Shown here: piece after piece, positions 8,993 to 20,587 of the stretch
Numbering within the stretch: position 1 is the first letter of the stretch
Layout of the letters: each line of letters begins with the position of its first letter
Assembly (NCBI GenBank): GCA_029246545.1
Contig: JAQWMX010000004.1
Coordinates: 1 to 64,000 of the forward strand
Length of the DNA stretch: 64,000 nt
Direction: 5' to 3'
Source: Gammaproteobacteria bacterium
GTDB lineage: Bacteria; Pseudomonadota; Gammaproteobacteria; Pseudomonadales; Pseudohongiellaceae
Notes under the pieces: generated by a model
What the model saw: the letters and a program-made list of their open reading frames with translations, nothing else
The model's database searches: none
Told to the model about the DNA's origin: nothing
Program-made: the position numbers and the translations under genes

Positions 8993-10330
8993 TTATTTAT
9001 ACCTGAGAAAGTCGCTGTCCTTATCCAGCTTGCGAAGATAAGCCATCTTTTCTTTTATCTTTGCTTCTAAACCTCGTTCCGTCGGAAAATAAAAGTGCTT
9101 ATCTTTAAGCGCTTCTGGCATGTAATTTTCACCCGCGAAATAACCTTCAGGGCTATCATGAGCATATTGGTAGTCTGCACCATAGCCCATGTCCTTCATT
9201 AAACTAGTCGGCGCATTACGCATATGCATAGGCACCTCATGACTCTCGCCTTCTTGTACTGTTGCCATTGCTGTTTTAAAAGCTTTATAACTGGCATTAC
9301 TTTTTGCTGCTGAGGCCATATATATAACCGCCTGAGCCAAAGCAAGCTCACCTTCAGGACTGCCAAGCCTTTCTTGTACATCCCAGGCACTAAGTGCAAT
9401 ATTCAACGCTCTTGGATCAGCATTGCCAATATCTTCGCTAGCCATTCTTACCACTCGGCGCGCTATATAAAGTGGATCACATCCACCATCGAGCATACGA
9501 CATAACCAATATAATGCACCATCAGGCGAGGATCCTCTTACAGCCTTATGCAAAGCTGAGATTTGCTCGTAAAAAACATCTCCACCCTTATCGAAACGGC
9601 GAGTATCACTTTGAATAATCTGGCTTAACTCTTCGTCACTAAGGCTATGACTATTCTCTGCATTCGCGAGTTCTCCTGCTAACTCCAACAAATTCAACAG
9701 TCGCCGAGCATCTCCGTCAGCTGACTGTACCAAAGCCGTTTGTTGTGTTTCCGTCAAAGCTAAACCATGTTCACCTAAGCCGCGCACCTTATCATCTACT
9801 GCTTGCTGCAATATTCCCTGTAAGGCCTGATGACTCAAACTTTTAAGTACGTAGACCCGAGCCCTTGAAAGCAAAGCGTTATTCAATTCAAATGACGGAT
9901 TCTCAGTGGTTGCCCCTATAAAAATAAAAGTACCATCCTCTATATATGGTAAGAATGCATCTTGTTGGGACTTATTAAACCGATGCACTTCATCTACGAA
10001 AAGAATGCACTTTTTACCTTGCTGATCTCGAATAAGCTGAGCTTTTTCAATGGCAGCGCGTATATCCTTCACACCGCTGAGCACTGCAGACAAAGCTTCA
10101 AAGTGAGATTGTGTCTTATTTGCTAACAAACGAGCCAGTGTGGTTTTTCCGGTGCCGGGCGGTCCCCATAAAATCATGGAATGTGCCTGGCCATTTTCCA
10201 AGGCTTCAAACAATGGCTTACCAGGACTTAAAATGTGTTCTTGCCCGATAAATTCACTGAGCTGAACGGGTCGCAGACGTGCTGCTAAGGGTTGGTAAGG
10301 TTGTTCAACAGTAAACAGAGATTCGGTCAC
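8993..10330 (-). CDS. rarA: Replication-associated recombination protein A (MgsA) AAA ATPase
   Basis: 445 residues. Walker A GPPGTGKTT at about residue 55, Walker B region CILFVDEVHRFN, sensor GATTENPSFELN; the C-terminal half is the MgsA tetramerisation region. It acts at stalled replication forks. The start codon is GTG (10330), preceded by AGAGG inside the end of lolA, so translation is probably coupled with lolA, whose stop lies 10 bases upstream. The order lolA-rarA is conserved in gammaproteobacteria. Confidence 0.95.
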   Translation of the reverse strand: MTESLFTVEQPYQPLAARLRPVQLSEFIGQEHILSPGKPLFEALENGQAHSMILWGPPGTGKTTLARLLANKTQSHFEALSAVLSGVKDIRAAIEKAQLIRDQQGKKCILFVDEVHRFNKSQQDAFLPYIEDGTFIFIGATTENPSFELNNALLSRARVYVLKSLSHQALQGILQQAVDDKVRGLGEHGLALTETQQTALVQSADGDARRLLNLLELAGELANAENSHSLSDEELSQIIQSDTRRFDKGGDVFYEQISALHKAVRGSSPDGALYWLCRMLDGGCDPLYIARRVVRMASEDIGNADPRALNIALSAWDVQERLGSPEGELALAQAVIYMASAAKSNASYKAFKTAMATVQEGESHEVPMHMRNAPTSLMKDMGYGADYQYAHDSPEGYFAGENYMPEALKDKHFYFPTERGLEAKIKEKMAYLRKLDKDSDFLRYK

Positions 10331-10339
10331 AACATGCCT

Positions 10340-11053
10340 CTACTGGGGCACTGCCTGTTGATTATCTATTTGCCTACTGTCAATCACCTCAATATCGGTG
10401 GGAATTGCGAAACTAAACTCAGCAGGATCAATCACTGCGTTATTAATGATATTTGTAAAAGAAAAACTGGTCAGTTGACCAACACTAGACTCGAACTGCA
10501 TTTGGAGCAGATCTACGCCTGAAAAAGTCATACTAAAGCGTTCATATGAACTAGACGCCGTAAGTGGCAGCAAGACATATTGTTTAACCTCTTCATCAAC
10601 ATAGCCCAGTGATACTTCGTAAGCCTCTGATATAGCCTGTAAATCATCATTAAGTAATAAAATAGGATTATTCTCTACATCATCTGGGAAATCTTGGATG
10701 CTGACTTGTTCTAAATCTGGTTCATAGTACCAAAGCGACTCACCATCACTAATCATCAATTCTTCATAGGGCTCAATAACATGCCAATTCAATAGATCTG
10801 GCTTTTGCATGATTAACACTGCTTGTAGTGCCTGGATTTGCCTGCCATCTTGAGAAAGTATCAACTGCTCCACGTCAGCCTTTATGGATGAAGTCTCGGC
10901 AAGAGTAGCGACTAAATTATGTAACGGAGTCTGAGGTGATTCTTCTTGCCCATTTATCTGCATTGAACCGCTTGAAAACAAGCAAAATAGGCTAAATATT
11001 TTTATATATTTTACTTTAATTAATGCATTTAACTTACTGTATTTAAAATACAT
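10340..11053 (-). CDS. lolA: Outer-membrane lipoprotein carrier protein LolA
   Basis: 237 residues, periplasmic. A hydrophobic N-terminal segment (KIFSLFCLFSSGS) acts as signal peptide. The mature part has the LolA beta-barrel pattern: LVATLAETSSIKADVEQ, KPDLLNWHVIEPYEELMISDGESLWYYE split over two strands, and LLLNDDLQAI. It ferries lipoproteins from LolCDE to LolB. The N-terminus before the signal is longer than usual, so the exact start is uncertain. It sits 4 bp after ftsK and 10 bp before rarA. Confidence 0.92.
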   Translation of the reverse strand: MYFKYSKLNALIKVKYIKIFSLFCLFSSGSMQINGQEESPQTPLHNLVATLAETSSIKADVEQLILSQDGRQIQALQAVLIMQKPDLLNWHVIEPYEELMISDGESLWYYEPDLEQVSIQDFPDDVENNPILLLNDDLQAISEAYEVSLGYVDEEVKQYVLLPLTASSSYERFSMTFSGVDLLQMQFESSVGQLTSFSFTNIINNAVIDPAEFSFAIPTDIEVIDSRQIDNQQAVPQ

Positions 11054-11057
11054 TATT

Positions 11058-13388
11058 TTATTCTTTAGGTGGCTCTGGGGCTAACACTTCTCGACTGCCA
11101 TTAGCATTCATTTCAGTGACTACCCCGGCCATTTCCATTGCCTCTATCATACGAGCAGCCCTGTTATAACCGATCCTCAGTTTACGCTGCACAGCTGAAA
11201 TTGAAGCCTTGCGAGATTGCGTCACAAAATACACAGCTTCATCATATAAGGCATCACTTTCTTCACCACCCTCACCGCCGCCAGAGCCACTTATTCCAGG
11301 AATATCGACTGTCGACTCTGAGGTAATGCTCTCAATATAATGTGGCTCACCACGAGCCTTCCAATCAGCAACTACCCTATGCACTTCGTCATCACCGACA
11401 AATGCGCCATGTACACGTTGTGCCACTCCACCACCAGGAGGTAAAAACAACATATCCCCATGACCTAGTAACTGTTCTGCACCACCCTCACCAAGAATGG
11501 TGCGTGAATCAACCTTAGATTGCACCATAAAGGAAATTCGGGTCGGTATATTAGCCTTTATCAAACCTGTTAAGACATCTACTGAAGGGCGCTGAGTAGC
11601 CAAAATCAAATGAATGCCAGCAGCTCTCGCTTTTTGTGCAATTCGAGCAATTAATTCTTCGACTTTCTTACCCACCACCATCATCATGTCTGCAAGCTCG
11701 TCAACTACTACAACGATGACTGGCAATTCTTCTAGGTCATCCTGACTTTGGTCTTCTTCAGCTATTAAGGGGTCAGGTTGCCACAAAGGATCGCTAATAG
11801 GCTCACCGGCTTTAGCTGCATCACTGACTTTTTTATTAAAACCCGCAAGATTTCGAACGCCTAGGGCAGACATCAGCCTATAACGCCTTTCCATTTCAGC
11901 AACACACCAGCGCAAACCGTTTGCAGCATCCTTCATGTCGGTGATAACTGGGGTTAGCAAATGCGGGATGCCGTCATAGACCGACAACTCTAGCATTTTA
12001 GGATCAATCATTATTAAACGGACATCTTTCGGGCTGGATTTAAATAAAAGACTTAGGATCATGGCGTTAATCCCTACAGATTTACCTGAACCTGTGGTTC
12101 CTGCAACTAACAAATGCGGCATTTTCGCGAGATCAACCACTACTGGGTTGCCGCCAATATCATGTCCAAGAGCCATGCTTATAGGTGATTTAGCACTATC
12201 AAATTCTTCTGCGGATAACACCTGACTTAACTGAATCAACTCTTTCTTTTCATTCGGAATCTCAATACCGATCACAGTTTTGCCGGGAATAACTTCAACT
12301 ACGCGAACACTGCTAAGCGCCAATGAACGGGCTAGATCTTTCACTAAATTTGAAATACGACTAACTTTAACTCCAGCTGCCGGTTGCACTTCAAAACGAG
12401 TGATTACCGGACCAGGATTAATCGCTTCAACCGTAATATCTATACCGAAATCTTTCAGTTTGATTTCGAGCAATTTAGACATCGCTTCTAAGGCTTCGGT
12501 TGAGTAACCCGAATTTAAACTTTCAACCCATTCATCTAAGAGAGAAATTGGAGGCAGCTCACCTACTTCTCCCGCACTGAATAACTTGCCTTGTTTTTCT
12601 TTTTGTACACGCTTACTTGGTTCCGGTGCTTTTTTCTTGACTGGCGCTATTTTAATAGGCTTGCGGCTCTTTTCTTTTTCTTGAAAAGTATCCAATGCTT
12701 GCTTGCGTCGATTTATCACACTTTGGGTTTCTTGCTTTTCTTTGCGCTCTTCGCGCCATTTTTGAATAAGCGAGCTACCATTTTGCCAGGCGTTTAAGCA
12801 GAGTTTACCGGTCAAGTCGACAACATTGATCCAGGAAAGACCAGTGGCGAGGGTTATTCCCACAAACAAAAATGTAAGCGATAACAATGTGGAGCCAATT
12901 AGGTCAAGTACAGGTAAAGTCAAACCCGTTAGTGCACCACCTAATATACCTCCAGCAGATTCAGGTAAAGTTGTAAGGAAATGCATATTCGCCAGCGCTG
13001 TTGCTCCAACCAGCGTTAATACAAAGCCAGTTCCGCGTAGAGTAAACATTGACCAAGAGAATGCTTCGCTTTGCTTACGCTCACGAAACAAAACAAAAGC
13101 CCTATAAGCCAACATAATGGGTATAAGATAAGAAAGGTAACCAAATAAAATTAGCAGCACATCAGCAATCCAGGCACCACTACTACCAACATTGTTAGCT
13201 ATATTATTGGGGTCGCCTGTCCGAGACCAGCCCGGATCTCCAGGTGAATAGGAAAATAAGGCCAGAAATAAATAGATCGCTAGAGCCAGTAATACCAGCA
13301 ATAAGCCCTCTTTCAGCAACATGCTTTGCATGCTCCTGTCTACTTCCGCAGTTGCGGCTTTTTTTAGTCTAGATTTAGCTGTATCCAA
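11058..13388 (-). CDS. ftsK: DNA translocase FtsK
   Basis: 776 residues. About four transmembrane helices lie in residues 25-190, then a Lys/Glu-rich linker, then the RecA-like motor with Walker A GTTGSGKS near residue 430, and a C-terminal winged-helix gamma domain ([21 protein letters not shown]) that reads KOPS sites. It anchors in the septum and pumps chromosome dimers for XerCD resolution. The first codon appears to be TTG at 13388, with AGG about 7 bases upstream; the next ATG (13331) would keep the helices but drop 19 residues. The linker is much shorter than in E. coli FtsK. It leads lolA-rarA and is divergent from trxB. Confidence 0.95.
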   Translation of the reverse strand: MDTAKSRLKKAATAEVDRSMQSMLLKEGLLLVLLALAIYLFLALFSYSPGDPGWSRTGDPNNIANNVGSSGAWIADVLLILFGYLSYLIPIMLAYRAFVLFRERKQSEAFSWSMFTLRGTGFVLTLVGATALANMHFLTTLPESAGGILGGALTGLTLPVLDLIGSTLLSLTFLFVGITLATGLSWINVVDLTGKLCLNAWQNGSSLIQKWREERKEKQETQSVINRRKQALDTFQEKEKSRKPIKIAPVKKKAPEPSKRVQKEKQGKLFSAGEVGELPPISLLDEWVESLNSGYSTEALEAMSKLLEIKLKDFGIDITVEAINPGPVITRFEVQPAAGVKVSRISNLVKDLARSLALSSVRVVEVIPGKTVIGIEIPNEKKELIQLSQVLSAEEFDSAKSPISMALGHDIGGNPVVVDLAKMPHLLVAGTTGSGKSVGINAMILSLLFKSSPKDVRLIMIDPKMLELSVYDGIPHLLTPVITDMKDAANGLRWCVAEMERRYRLMSALGVRNLAGFNKKVSDAAKAGEPISDPLWQPDPLIAEEDQSQDDLEELPVIVVVVDELADMMMVVGKKVEELIARIAQKARAAGIHLILATQRPSVDVLTGLIKANIPTRISFMVQSKVDSRTILGEGGAEQLLGHGDMLFLPPGGGVAQRVHGAFVGDDEVHRVVADWKARGEPHYIESITSESTVDIPGISGSGGGEGGEESDALYDEAVYFVTQSRKASISAVQRKLRIGYNRAARMIEAMEMAGVVTEMNANGSREVLAPEPPKE

Positions 13389-13534
13389 AAGGTCGCCTGC
13401 TTTAGTTAAATTGGCATATCTTGGGGCTGTATGATAATAAATTATCCATATAAGGGATACATCTAGCTTATTAAATTATGAATTTCATTGCAGTTTTCTG
13501 CTAATATTCAGCCTTCTTTTTTAGCCAGTATTGA

Positions 13535-14503
<969 letters not shown>

Positions 14504-14594
14504 TAAGGGCAATAAAGCACATACTTCCTCAAGGCCTTTATGCATGAGCACTATTTATGTATGAACCAGTCCGATATGAATGAACTAGTTTGTT

Positions 14595-15302
14595 ATGAAT
14601 GAGCCAGTTTGGCTTAATTTGGACGACTTAAGCTTTCCAGCACCGGAACACGCTTTAAAAGAACCCAACGGCCTCCTGGCTATAGGTGGAGACCTCAGCC
14701 CTGAAAGGCTTTTAGCTGCATACAGGCTAGGCATTTTCCCCTGGTACGAAACTGGCCAACCTATTCTATGGTGGTCTCCCGATCCTCGCATGGTGCTTTT
14801 CCCTGAAGACTTACATATTTCCAAAAGCCTGAATAAAGTCATAAATAAACAGGTTTTCCACCTTAGCTCTAATCAAGATTTTTCAGCAGTCATCGCTGCT
14901 TGCTCTAGCCAAAGCAATAAAAATCGAGATGGAACTTGGATAACTGACGAAATGCAACTCGCGTACATCAATTTACACAAAGCAGGCTGGGCCCATTCTA
15001 TTGAAGTGTGGCAAGACGACGAGCTTGTCGGAGGACTTTACGGCATTGCCATAGGAGAAATATTTTTTGGCGAGTCCATGTTTGCAATAAAGGACAATGC
15101 ATCCAAGGTGGCTTTTGTACATTTAGTCAACAGTTTAATTAATAAAGGTTATAAGCTTATTGATTGTCAGGTCAGCAGCGAACACCTAGCAAGCTTAGGC
15201 GCTAGAGAAATTAAGCGAGAAGAATTTATGCACTGCTTATCGGGCCTATCTGATTTATCAAAAAGTATAAACACTAGCCCAAAAGATACATTTTCAGTAT
15301 GA
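14595..15302 (+). CDS. aat: Leucyl/phenylalanyl-tRNA-protein transferase
   Basis: 235 residues with the family signatures [29 protein letters not shown] and [12 protein letters not shown], and [20 protein letters not shown]. It adds Leu or Phe from aminoacyl-tRNA to proteins with N-terminal Arg or Lys, marking them for ClpS-ClpAP. Its neighbours bpt, infA, clpA and clpS place the whole bacterial N-degron pathway within 5 kb. Confidence 0.96.
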   Translation: MNEPVWLNLDDLSFPAPEHALKEPNGLLAIGGDLSPERLLAAYRLGIFPWYETGQPILWWSPDPRMVLFPEDLHISKSLNKVINKQVFHLSSNQDFSAVIAACSSQSNKNRDGTWITDEMQLAYINLHKAGWAHSIEVWQDDELVGGLYGIAIGEIFFGESMFAIKDNASKVAFVHLVNSLINKGYKLIDCQVSSEHLASLGAREIKREEFMHCLSGLSDLSKSINTSPKDTFSV

Positions 15303-15327
15303 ACTATCTAACAGTACAATAAAGCTT

Positions 15328-16032
15328 ATGGCATCTTTAAAAGACTTGAAGCTTTACACCACTTCTGAGCATGACTGTAGCTATCTGCCGAACAGGAAAG
15401 CTAAAACTCTGTTTGTTGACCCAGAATTCAGTATCGACAATGAATTTCACACTCGCCTTAATGAAATTGGTTTTCGTCGAAGCGGAGCACACTTGTATCG
15501 GCCACATTGTGAAAATTGTGAGCAATGTATTCCATGCCGGGTCTTAGTAAATGAGTTCGAATTGAATCAACGCTTTCGGAGAGTGATGAAAAAGAATGAT
15601 GATTTAATAGTCACGCCAGTCGACAGTATTGCATCTGATGATCATTTCAAACTATATGAAGAGTATATTAATACTCGCCATAGTGACGGAGATATGTTTC
15701 CTCCTTCATTAGATCAATATCAATCATTCTTATTAACAAAACGCGAAGACACAATCTATCTAGAAGTAAGGTATAAAGATTCGTTGATTGGCGTCATGAT
15801 CTGTGATCGTTTACTGAATGCCTTATCAGCAGTTTTCACCTTTTATGACCCAAAGCTTGAAAAAAGATCATTAGGAACTTTTGCTATTCTTTGGCAAATA
15901 AAAGTAGCAAGCCGCCTTAAACTCTCTTATTTATACTTAGGCTATTTTATAAAAGACTGTAAAAAAATGAATTACAAAAGCCAGTTTCAACCTTGTGAAC
16001 AGCTCTATTCAGGCGGTTGGACCAGACAATAA
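15328..16032 (+). CDS. bpt: Aspartate/glutamate leucyltransferase (ATE/Bpt family)
   Basis: 234 residues. The N-terminal cysteine cluster (HDCSYLPNR, CENCEQCIPCRV) and the C-terminal GNAT-like fold with LGYFIKDCKKMNYKSQF identify the arginyl-transferase family; the bacterial Bpt type transfers leucine onto N-terminal Asp or Glu. It starts 25 bp after aat and precedes infA, so it likely shares their transcript. Confidence 0.94.
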   Translation: MASLKDLKLYTTSEHDCSYLPNRKAKTLFVDPEFSIDNEFHTRLNEIGFRRSGAHLYRPHCENCEQCIPCRVLVNEFELNQRFRRVMKKNDDLIVTPVDSIASDDHFKLYEEYINTRHSDGDMFPPSLDQYQSFLLTKREDTIYLEVRYKDSLIGVMICDRLLNALSAVFTFYDPKLEKRSLGTFAILWQIKVASRLKLSYLYLGYFIKDCKKMNYKSQFQPCEQLYSGGWTRQ

Positions 16033-16146
16033 ATCTTCAGAAACTTTGCCAATCAAACATAATTCAGGCAAAATGCGGCGCTTCCGCACGAAGTCTACTA
16101 ATTAAGCTTAAAACAAAACACTAGAACAAAACACAAAGAGGAATGC

Positions 16147-16365
16147 ATGGCAAAAGAAGATCAAATTGAAATGGAAGGAGAAGTCATAGACACCCTTCCT
16201 AATACTATGTTTCGAGTTGAGCTTGAAAACGGTCATGTGGTTACTGCTCACATTTCCGGCAAAATGCGAAAAAACTATATCCGTATATTAACTGGCGACA
16301 AAGTCACTGTTGAATTGACACCTTATGACCTTAGTAAAGGTCGCATCACCTACCGAGCTCGCTAA
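16147..16365 (+). CDS. infA: Translation initiation factor IF-1
   Basis: 72 residues, exactly the usual size, with the S1/OB fold motif [26 protein letters not shown]. It binds the 30S A site with IF-2 and IF-3. RBS AGAGG lies before ATG. Its TAA overlaps the stop codon of the convergent clpA gene by four bases; no terminator is visible between them. Confidence 0.98.
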   Translation: MAKEDQIEMEGEVIDTLPNTMFRVELENGHVVTAHISGKMRKNYIRILTGDKVTVELTPYDLSKGRITYRAR

Positions 16366-18650
16366 GCTTCCTGGCCTTCTTGCTGCTTATCTTTAGCACT
16401 TTTAGTAGCTTCAATTTCTAAGCATATTTTGTCATCTTGTACGGAAATACGCACATCACCACCATCTACCAATTTACCAAAAAGAATATCCTCGGCTAGA
16501 GGTTTTTTGATTTCCGTTTGAATCAATCTAAGCATTGGCCTTGCGCCCATTTTCTTGTCGTAACCATGAGACACAAACCAGTCGATTGCTTCATCTTCGA
16601 CATGTAAAGAAACGTGCTTTTCATCAAGTTGAACTTGTAACTCCACCAAGAATTTATCAACAACAGTCTTAATAACCTTGTCATCAAGCGCTTCAAATTG
16701 CACGATGGCATCTAAGCGATTACGAAACTCGGGGGTAAATACTTTTTTCAGCAGTTCCATTCCATCAAGACTATGATCTTGCTGCGCAAAACCAATAGAG
16801 TTTCGACTCATTTCTTGCGCGCCTGCATTGGTTGTCATAATTAAGACAACGTTTCTAAAATCTGTTTGACGTCCATTATTATCAGTCAGCTTGCCATGAT
16901 CCATCACCTGCAACAATAAATTGAAAACGTCAGGGTGTGCTTTTTCAATTTCATCCAAGAGCACAACGCAATGTGGATGTTTATTAACGGCCTCAGTAAG
17001 TAAACCACCTTGATCAAAACCTACATAACCTGGTGGCGCACCAATCAAACGAGAAACCGTATGGCGTTCCATATACTCGGACATATCATAACGAATCAGC
17101 TCAACGCCCATTATTCCAGCTAGCTGTTTACTTACTTCAGTTTTACCAACACCTGTTGGACCCGCAAACAAATAGGAACCAATAGGTTTCTCTGCTTCTT
17201 TCAAGCCAGCTCGAGACAGCTTTATAGATGATGCTAGCGCTTCGATTGCAGGATCCTGTCCAAATACAACCATTTTAAGATTTTTCTCTAGGTCTTGTAG
17301 TAAGGACTTATCTGAAGCAGAAACATTTTTCGCCGGAATACGCGCAATTTGAGAAACAACTTTTTCAATGTCTCCCACTTGAATTAAATTTTTACGTTTA
17401 CTAGCAGGCTGTAAATTTTGGTAAGCCCCAGCTTCATCAATAACATCAATCGCCTTATCTGGCATAAAGCGGTCGTTAATATAACGACCAGCAAGCTCAG
17501 CTGCTGCTTTTAAAGCGTTATTCGCATAACGTAATTTATGGTGTTCTTCATACCGAGTTTTTAAGCCTTTTAGAATCTGGAATGTTGTATCAATATCTGG
17601 CTCTGTAATATCAATTTTTTGAAAACGACGAGACAAAGCACGATCTTTCTCAAAAACCCCACGGTACTCTTGATAAGTCGTTGAACCAATGCAACGTAAT
17701 CTTCCAGATGTTAGTAGAGGCTTAAGTAAATTTGAAGCGTCCATAACGCCGCCAGATGCAGCGCCTGCACCAATGATCGTATGAATTTCATCTATAAAAA
17801 GAATTGCATGCTCATCTTTTGTTAATTCGGCTAATAAAGCTTTAAAACGTTTTTCAAAATCCCCTCGATATTTGGTTCCTGCCAATAAAGCACCCATATC
17901 TAAAGAATAGACCGTACTTTCGTTTAATACTTCTGGCACTTCTCCATCTACAATTTGTTTTGCAAGACCTTCAGCAATTGCAGTTTTACCTACACCCGAC
18001 TCACCAACAAACAATGGGTTATTTTTGCGTCGTCGAGATAAGATTTGCACTAAGCGTTCAATTTCTTCTGAACGACCAATCAAAGGATCTATTTTGCCAA
18101 GCTTTGCTTGTTCATTTAAATTTTGAGCAAAGTTTTCCAAAGGCCCAGCATCTGCTTTAGGATTTTGCGAATCAGAATTTATCTCTAACCCTTCATCGTG
18201 CCCTAGTCCTGGTTTTTCTGCTGAACCATGAGTAATAAAATTCACGACTTGCCCGCGTGACACGCCTTGCTTATTCATAAAATAAACAGCATGGCTTTCT
18301 TTCTCACTAAAAATAGCAACAAGTACATTTGCACCACTTACTTCTTGCTTCCCAGAAGATTGCACATGAAACACTGCTCTTTGCATTGCTCTTTGAAAGC
18401 TTAATGTTTGTTGAATATCTTTATTGTCAGTGGTTTCTTCTATTATTGTTGGCACATACAAATCGAGATGCTGCTCTAAATCTACTCGCAAATCTTCAAT
18501 ATCAATATTACAAGCAAGTAAAACTTCACTAGCAGCAGTATCTTCTAAGAGCGCCAAAAGCAAATGCTCTAAAGTTAAAAACTCATAGCGCTTTTGTCTA
18601 GCTTCTTTAAAAGCCCTATTAAGGGTGAATTCTAATTCTTTACTTAACAT
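16362..18650 (-). CDS. clpA: ATP-dependent Clp protease ATP-binding subunit ClpA
   Basis: 762 residues. N-terminal Clp-N domain (about 1-145) that docks ClpS, AAA module 1 with Walker A GESGVGKT near residue 220, AAA module 2 with GPTGVGKT near residue 495, and the ClpP-binding loop region with the IG(F/L) tripeptide around IGFAQQ. It unfolds substrates for ClpP. It is in an operon-like pair with clpS (86 bp gap). clpP itself is not in the window. Confidence 0.97.
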   Translation of the reverse strand: MLSKELEFTLNRAFKEARQKRYEFLTLEHLLLALLEDTAASEVLLACNIDIEDLRVDLEQHLDLYVPTIIEETTDNKDIQQTLSFQRAMQRAVFHVQSSGKQEVSGANVLVAIFSEKESHAVYFMNKQGVSRGQVVNFITHGSAEKPGLGHDEGLEINSDSQNPKADAGPLENFAQNLNEQAKLGKIDPLIGRSEEIERLVQILSRRRKNNPLFVGESGVGKTAIAEGLAKQIVDGEVPEVLNESTVYSLDMGALLAGTKYRGDFEKRFKALLAELTKDEHAILFIDEIHTIIGAGAASGGVMDASNLLKPLLTSGRLRCIGSTTYQEYRGVFEKDRALSRRFQKIDITEPDIDTTFQILKGLKTRYEEHHKLRYANNALKAAAELAGRYINDRFMPDKAIDVIDEAGAYQNLQPASKRKNLIQVGDIEKVVSQIARIPAKNVSASDKSLLQDLEKNLKMVVFGQDPAIEALASSIKLSRAGLKEAEKPIGSYLFAGPTGVGKTEVSKQLAGIMGVELIRYDMSEYMERHTVSRLIGAPPGYVGFDQGGLLTEAVNKHPHCVVLLDEIEKAHPDVFNLLLQVMDHGKLTDNNGRQTDFRNVVLIMTTNAGAQEMSRNSIGFAQQDHSLDGMELLKKVFTPEFRNRLDAIVQFEALDDKVIKTVVDKFLVELQVQLDEKHVSLHVEDEAIDWFVSHGYDKKMGARPMLRLIQTEIKKPLAEDILFGKLVDGGDVRISVQDDKICLEIEATKSAKDKQQEGQEA

Positions 18651-18736
18651 AAATATAACTCTTCTGCTTTTTTACAATTATTTAAATGATACTTTACCAA
18701 TTTTCAAGCTTCTATATCTACAAATGAGTTTGATAA

Positions 18737-19132
18737 CTAAAAATCATCATCAACTTCAATATCACAGAGCAAGGGGTGTTCAGATTCACGAGCATATTCA
18801 TTCACTAAAACTGCTTTAGTTTCAGCAATCTCTTTTGGGAAAACACCACAAACACCTTTACCCTCAGTATGAACTTTTAACATTACTCCAGTAGCAGACT
18901 CAACGCTCAGTGAGAAAAATTTACACAAAATATCAACTACAAACTCCATCGGCGTGTAATCATCATTTAATAAGATCACTCTAAATAATGGTGGAGGTTT
19001 AACTTCTAACTCTTTTGGTGCTAAAGCTTCACTTATTGCACCTTCACGCTCAGCATCTTTATCATTAGATAAAACTACTTTCAACAAATTAGCAACATCA
19101 TTTGCTATTTCTTTAAACATCATCGCCCGCAT
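18737..19132 (-). CDS. clpS: ATP-dependent Clp protease adaptor ClpS
   Basis: 131 residues; the conserved ClpS core starts around residue 48 ([20 protein letters not shown]) and includes the N-degron pocket residues in NDDYT and the helix with [15 protein letters not shown]. The approximately 47-residue N-terminal part is longer than in E. coli ClpS (106 aa); three ATGs lie within the first five codons and none has a clear ribosome binding site. It delivers N-degron substrates made by Aat and Bpt to ClpAP. Confidence 0.93.
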   Translation of the reverse strand: MRAMMFKEIANDVANLLKVVLSNDKDAEREGAISEALAPKELEVKPPPLFRVILLNDDYTPMEFVVDILCKFFSLSVESATGVMLKVHTEGKGVCGVFPKEIAETKAVLVNEYARESEHPLLCDIEVDDDF

Positions 19133-19386
19133 AAAAAATCAACAAAATGAGTAATAAATAAATCTTGAAAAACCTGAATAACTAGAATAAATCACTACCT
19201 AAAACTATAACACGCTTCTTTATATAACGATGCGATTTAACTAAAATATACCTACATTCTTAGTAGATGGAGGCAAGCTTTATATTTTCAAGTTTTTTGC
19301 ACAATTCAAATTGACTTGACTTTGAAAAAGGGTTTATATCTGGAAGAGCTTAATTTTTATAAAATATAATTCTGTTGGGAGAGCGA

Positions 19387-19872
19387 ATGAGTACCGGTCA
19401 AGTAAAATGGTTTAATAATGCTAAGGGTTTTGGCTTTATCTTACCCGATGATGGAGATGGTGATTTATTTGCTCATTATTCGTCTATCGGCATGGAAGGT
19501 TATAAAACTCTAAAAGCAGGCCAAATGGTTTCTTTTGATATCGCTGAAGGCCCAAAAGGATTGCACGCGGCAAATATTATGGAGCTTGACGAAGCAGATG
19601 CGCCTCAGCAAACTGACGAAACTGAAAAGGAAGAGGCAGTCAAAGTCGACTCTTTGGAACCTGCTGAATCAAATGAAGAACCCGTAGAAGTAGAAGATGT
19701 AGAAGTAGAAGATTTAGCAGTAGAAGAAGCAGAACCGGAAGTCGTAGAGGAAGCAGAAGTCGAAGTAGCAGAAGAAGCAGAAGCAGTAATATCAAACGAT
19801 GAAATTGTAGAAAACGAAGCTACTGATGTAGAAGGAAATTCCGCTCCTGAAGAAGCTGATAAGGCCTCTTAG
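19387..19872 (+). CDS. Cold-shock domain protein with long acidic C-terminal tail
   Basis: 161 residues. Residues 1-70 are a CspD-like cold-shock domain with RNP1 KGFGFI and RNP2 DLFAHY. Residues 75-161 form a low-complexity tail of Glu, Val, Ala and Asp (repeats such as VEVED, VEEAE, VEVAEE), likely disordered. CspD binds single-stranded DNA/RNA and in E. coli inhibits replication in starvation; normal CspD has about 74-90 residues. ATG 19387 is preceded by GGGAGAG, so the ORF start at 19375 is not used. It is divergent from clpS, the same neighbourhood as cspD in other gammaproteobacteria. Confidence 0.92.
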   Translation: MSTGQVKWFNNAKGFGFILPDDGDGDLFAHYSSIGMEGYKTLKAGQMVSFDIAEGPKGLHAANIMELDEADAPQQTDETEKEEAVKVDSLEPAESNEEPVEVEDVEVEDLAVEEAEPEVVEEAEVEVAEEAEAVISNDEIVENEATDVEGNSAPEEADKAS

Positions 19873-20021
19873 AAATCACCTTATTATATTTACCGCCATA
19901 AGCTATTTTATCTATTCTCTTTTCTATATCCTACTTATATCAATTAGCTAGATCTATTGTCACTCTCTGATATCTCTTACCATAATAAGCACCAAACAAT
20001 TTAACCCTAGTATTAATTAAT

Positions 20022-20573
20022 ATGTCTGATCTTGTTTTATTCAACAAGCCTTATAATGTGCTTTCTCAATTCTCTGATACTGATCCATCTGCCAAAGCTT
20101 CTCAAACACTTGCTTCATTTATAGATTTACCGAATTTTTATCCCGCTGGTAGATTAGATAAAGATTCAGAAGGTTTATTACTGCTTACTAATAACGGCCA
20201 ACTCCAGCATCGTATTGCCAATCCTATAATGAAAATGCCCAAATCTTATTGGGTTCAGGTAGAAGGCGAAATCGATCAAGCAGCTTTAGATAAATTAAAA
20301 AGTGGTGTTGAATTAAAAGACGGAATAAGCAAGCCTGCTACAGCCACTAAGATTAATGATCCAACTATCTGGCCTAGAGTGCCTCCGGTTAGAGATCGCA
20401 AAAATATACCGACCTCATGGCTAAATTTAACAATTCGCGAAGGTCGTAATCGCCAGGTAAGAAGAATGACAGCCGCAGTAGGTTTTCCAACATTACGCCT
20501 GGTTCGTCACCAGATAGGAGAATGGCAGTTGCAAGATTTACTTCCTGGTGAATACCAAATACTCAAGGTATAA
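20022..20573 (+). CDS. rluE: 23S rRNA pseudouridine synthase RluE-type
   Basis: 183 residues, short RsuA/RluE family without S4 domain. The catalytic motif is PAGRLDKDSEGLLLLTNNG with the nucleophilic Asp in RLDKDSEG. A second motif, REGRNRQVRRM, is present. In E. coli RluE makes pseudouridine at 23S position 2457. It is followed 15 bp later by mnmC, so the two RNA-modification genes are likely one transcript. Confidence 0.93.
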   Translation: MSDLVLFNKPYNVLSQFSDTDPSAKASQTLASFIDLPNFYPAGRLDKDSEGLLLLTNNGQLQHRIANPIMKMPKSYWVQVEGEIDQAALDKLKSGVELKDGISKPATATKINDPTIWPRVPPVRDRKNIPTSWLNLTIREGRNRQVRRMTAAVGFPTLRLVRHQIGEWQLQDLLPGEYQILKV

Positions 20574-20587
20574 CTGCAAGACATCAA

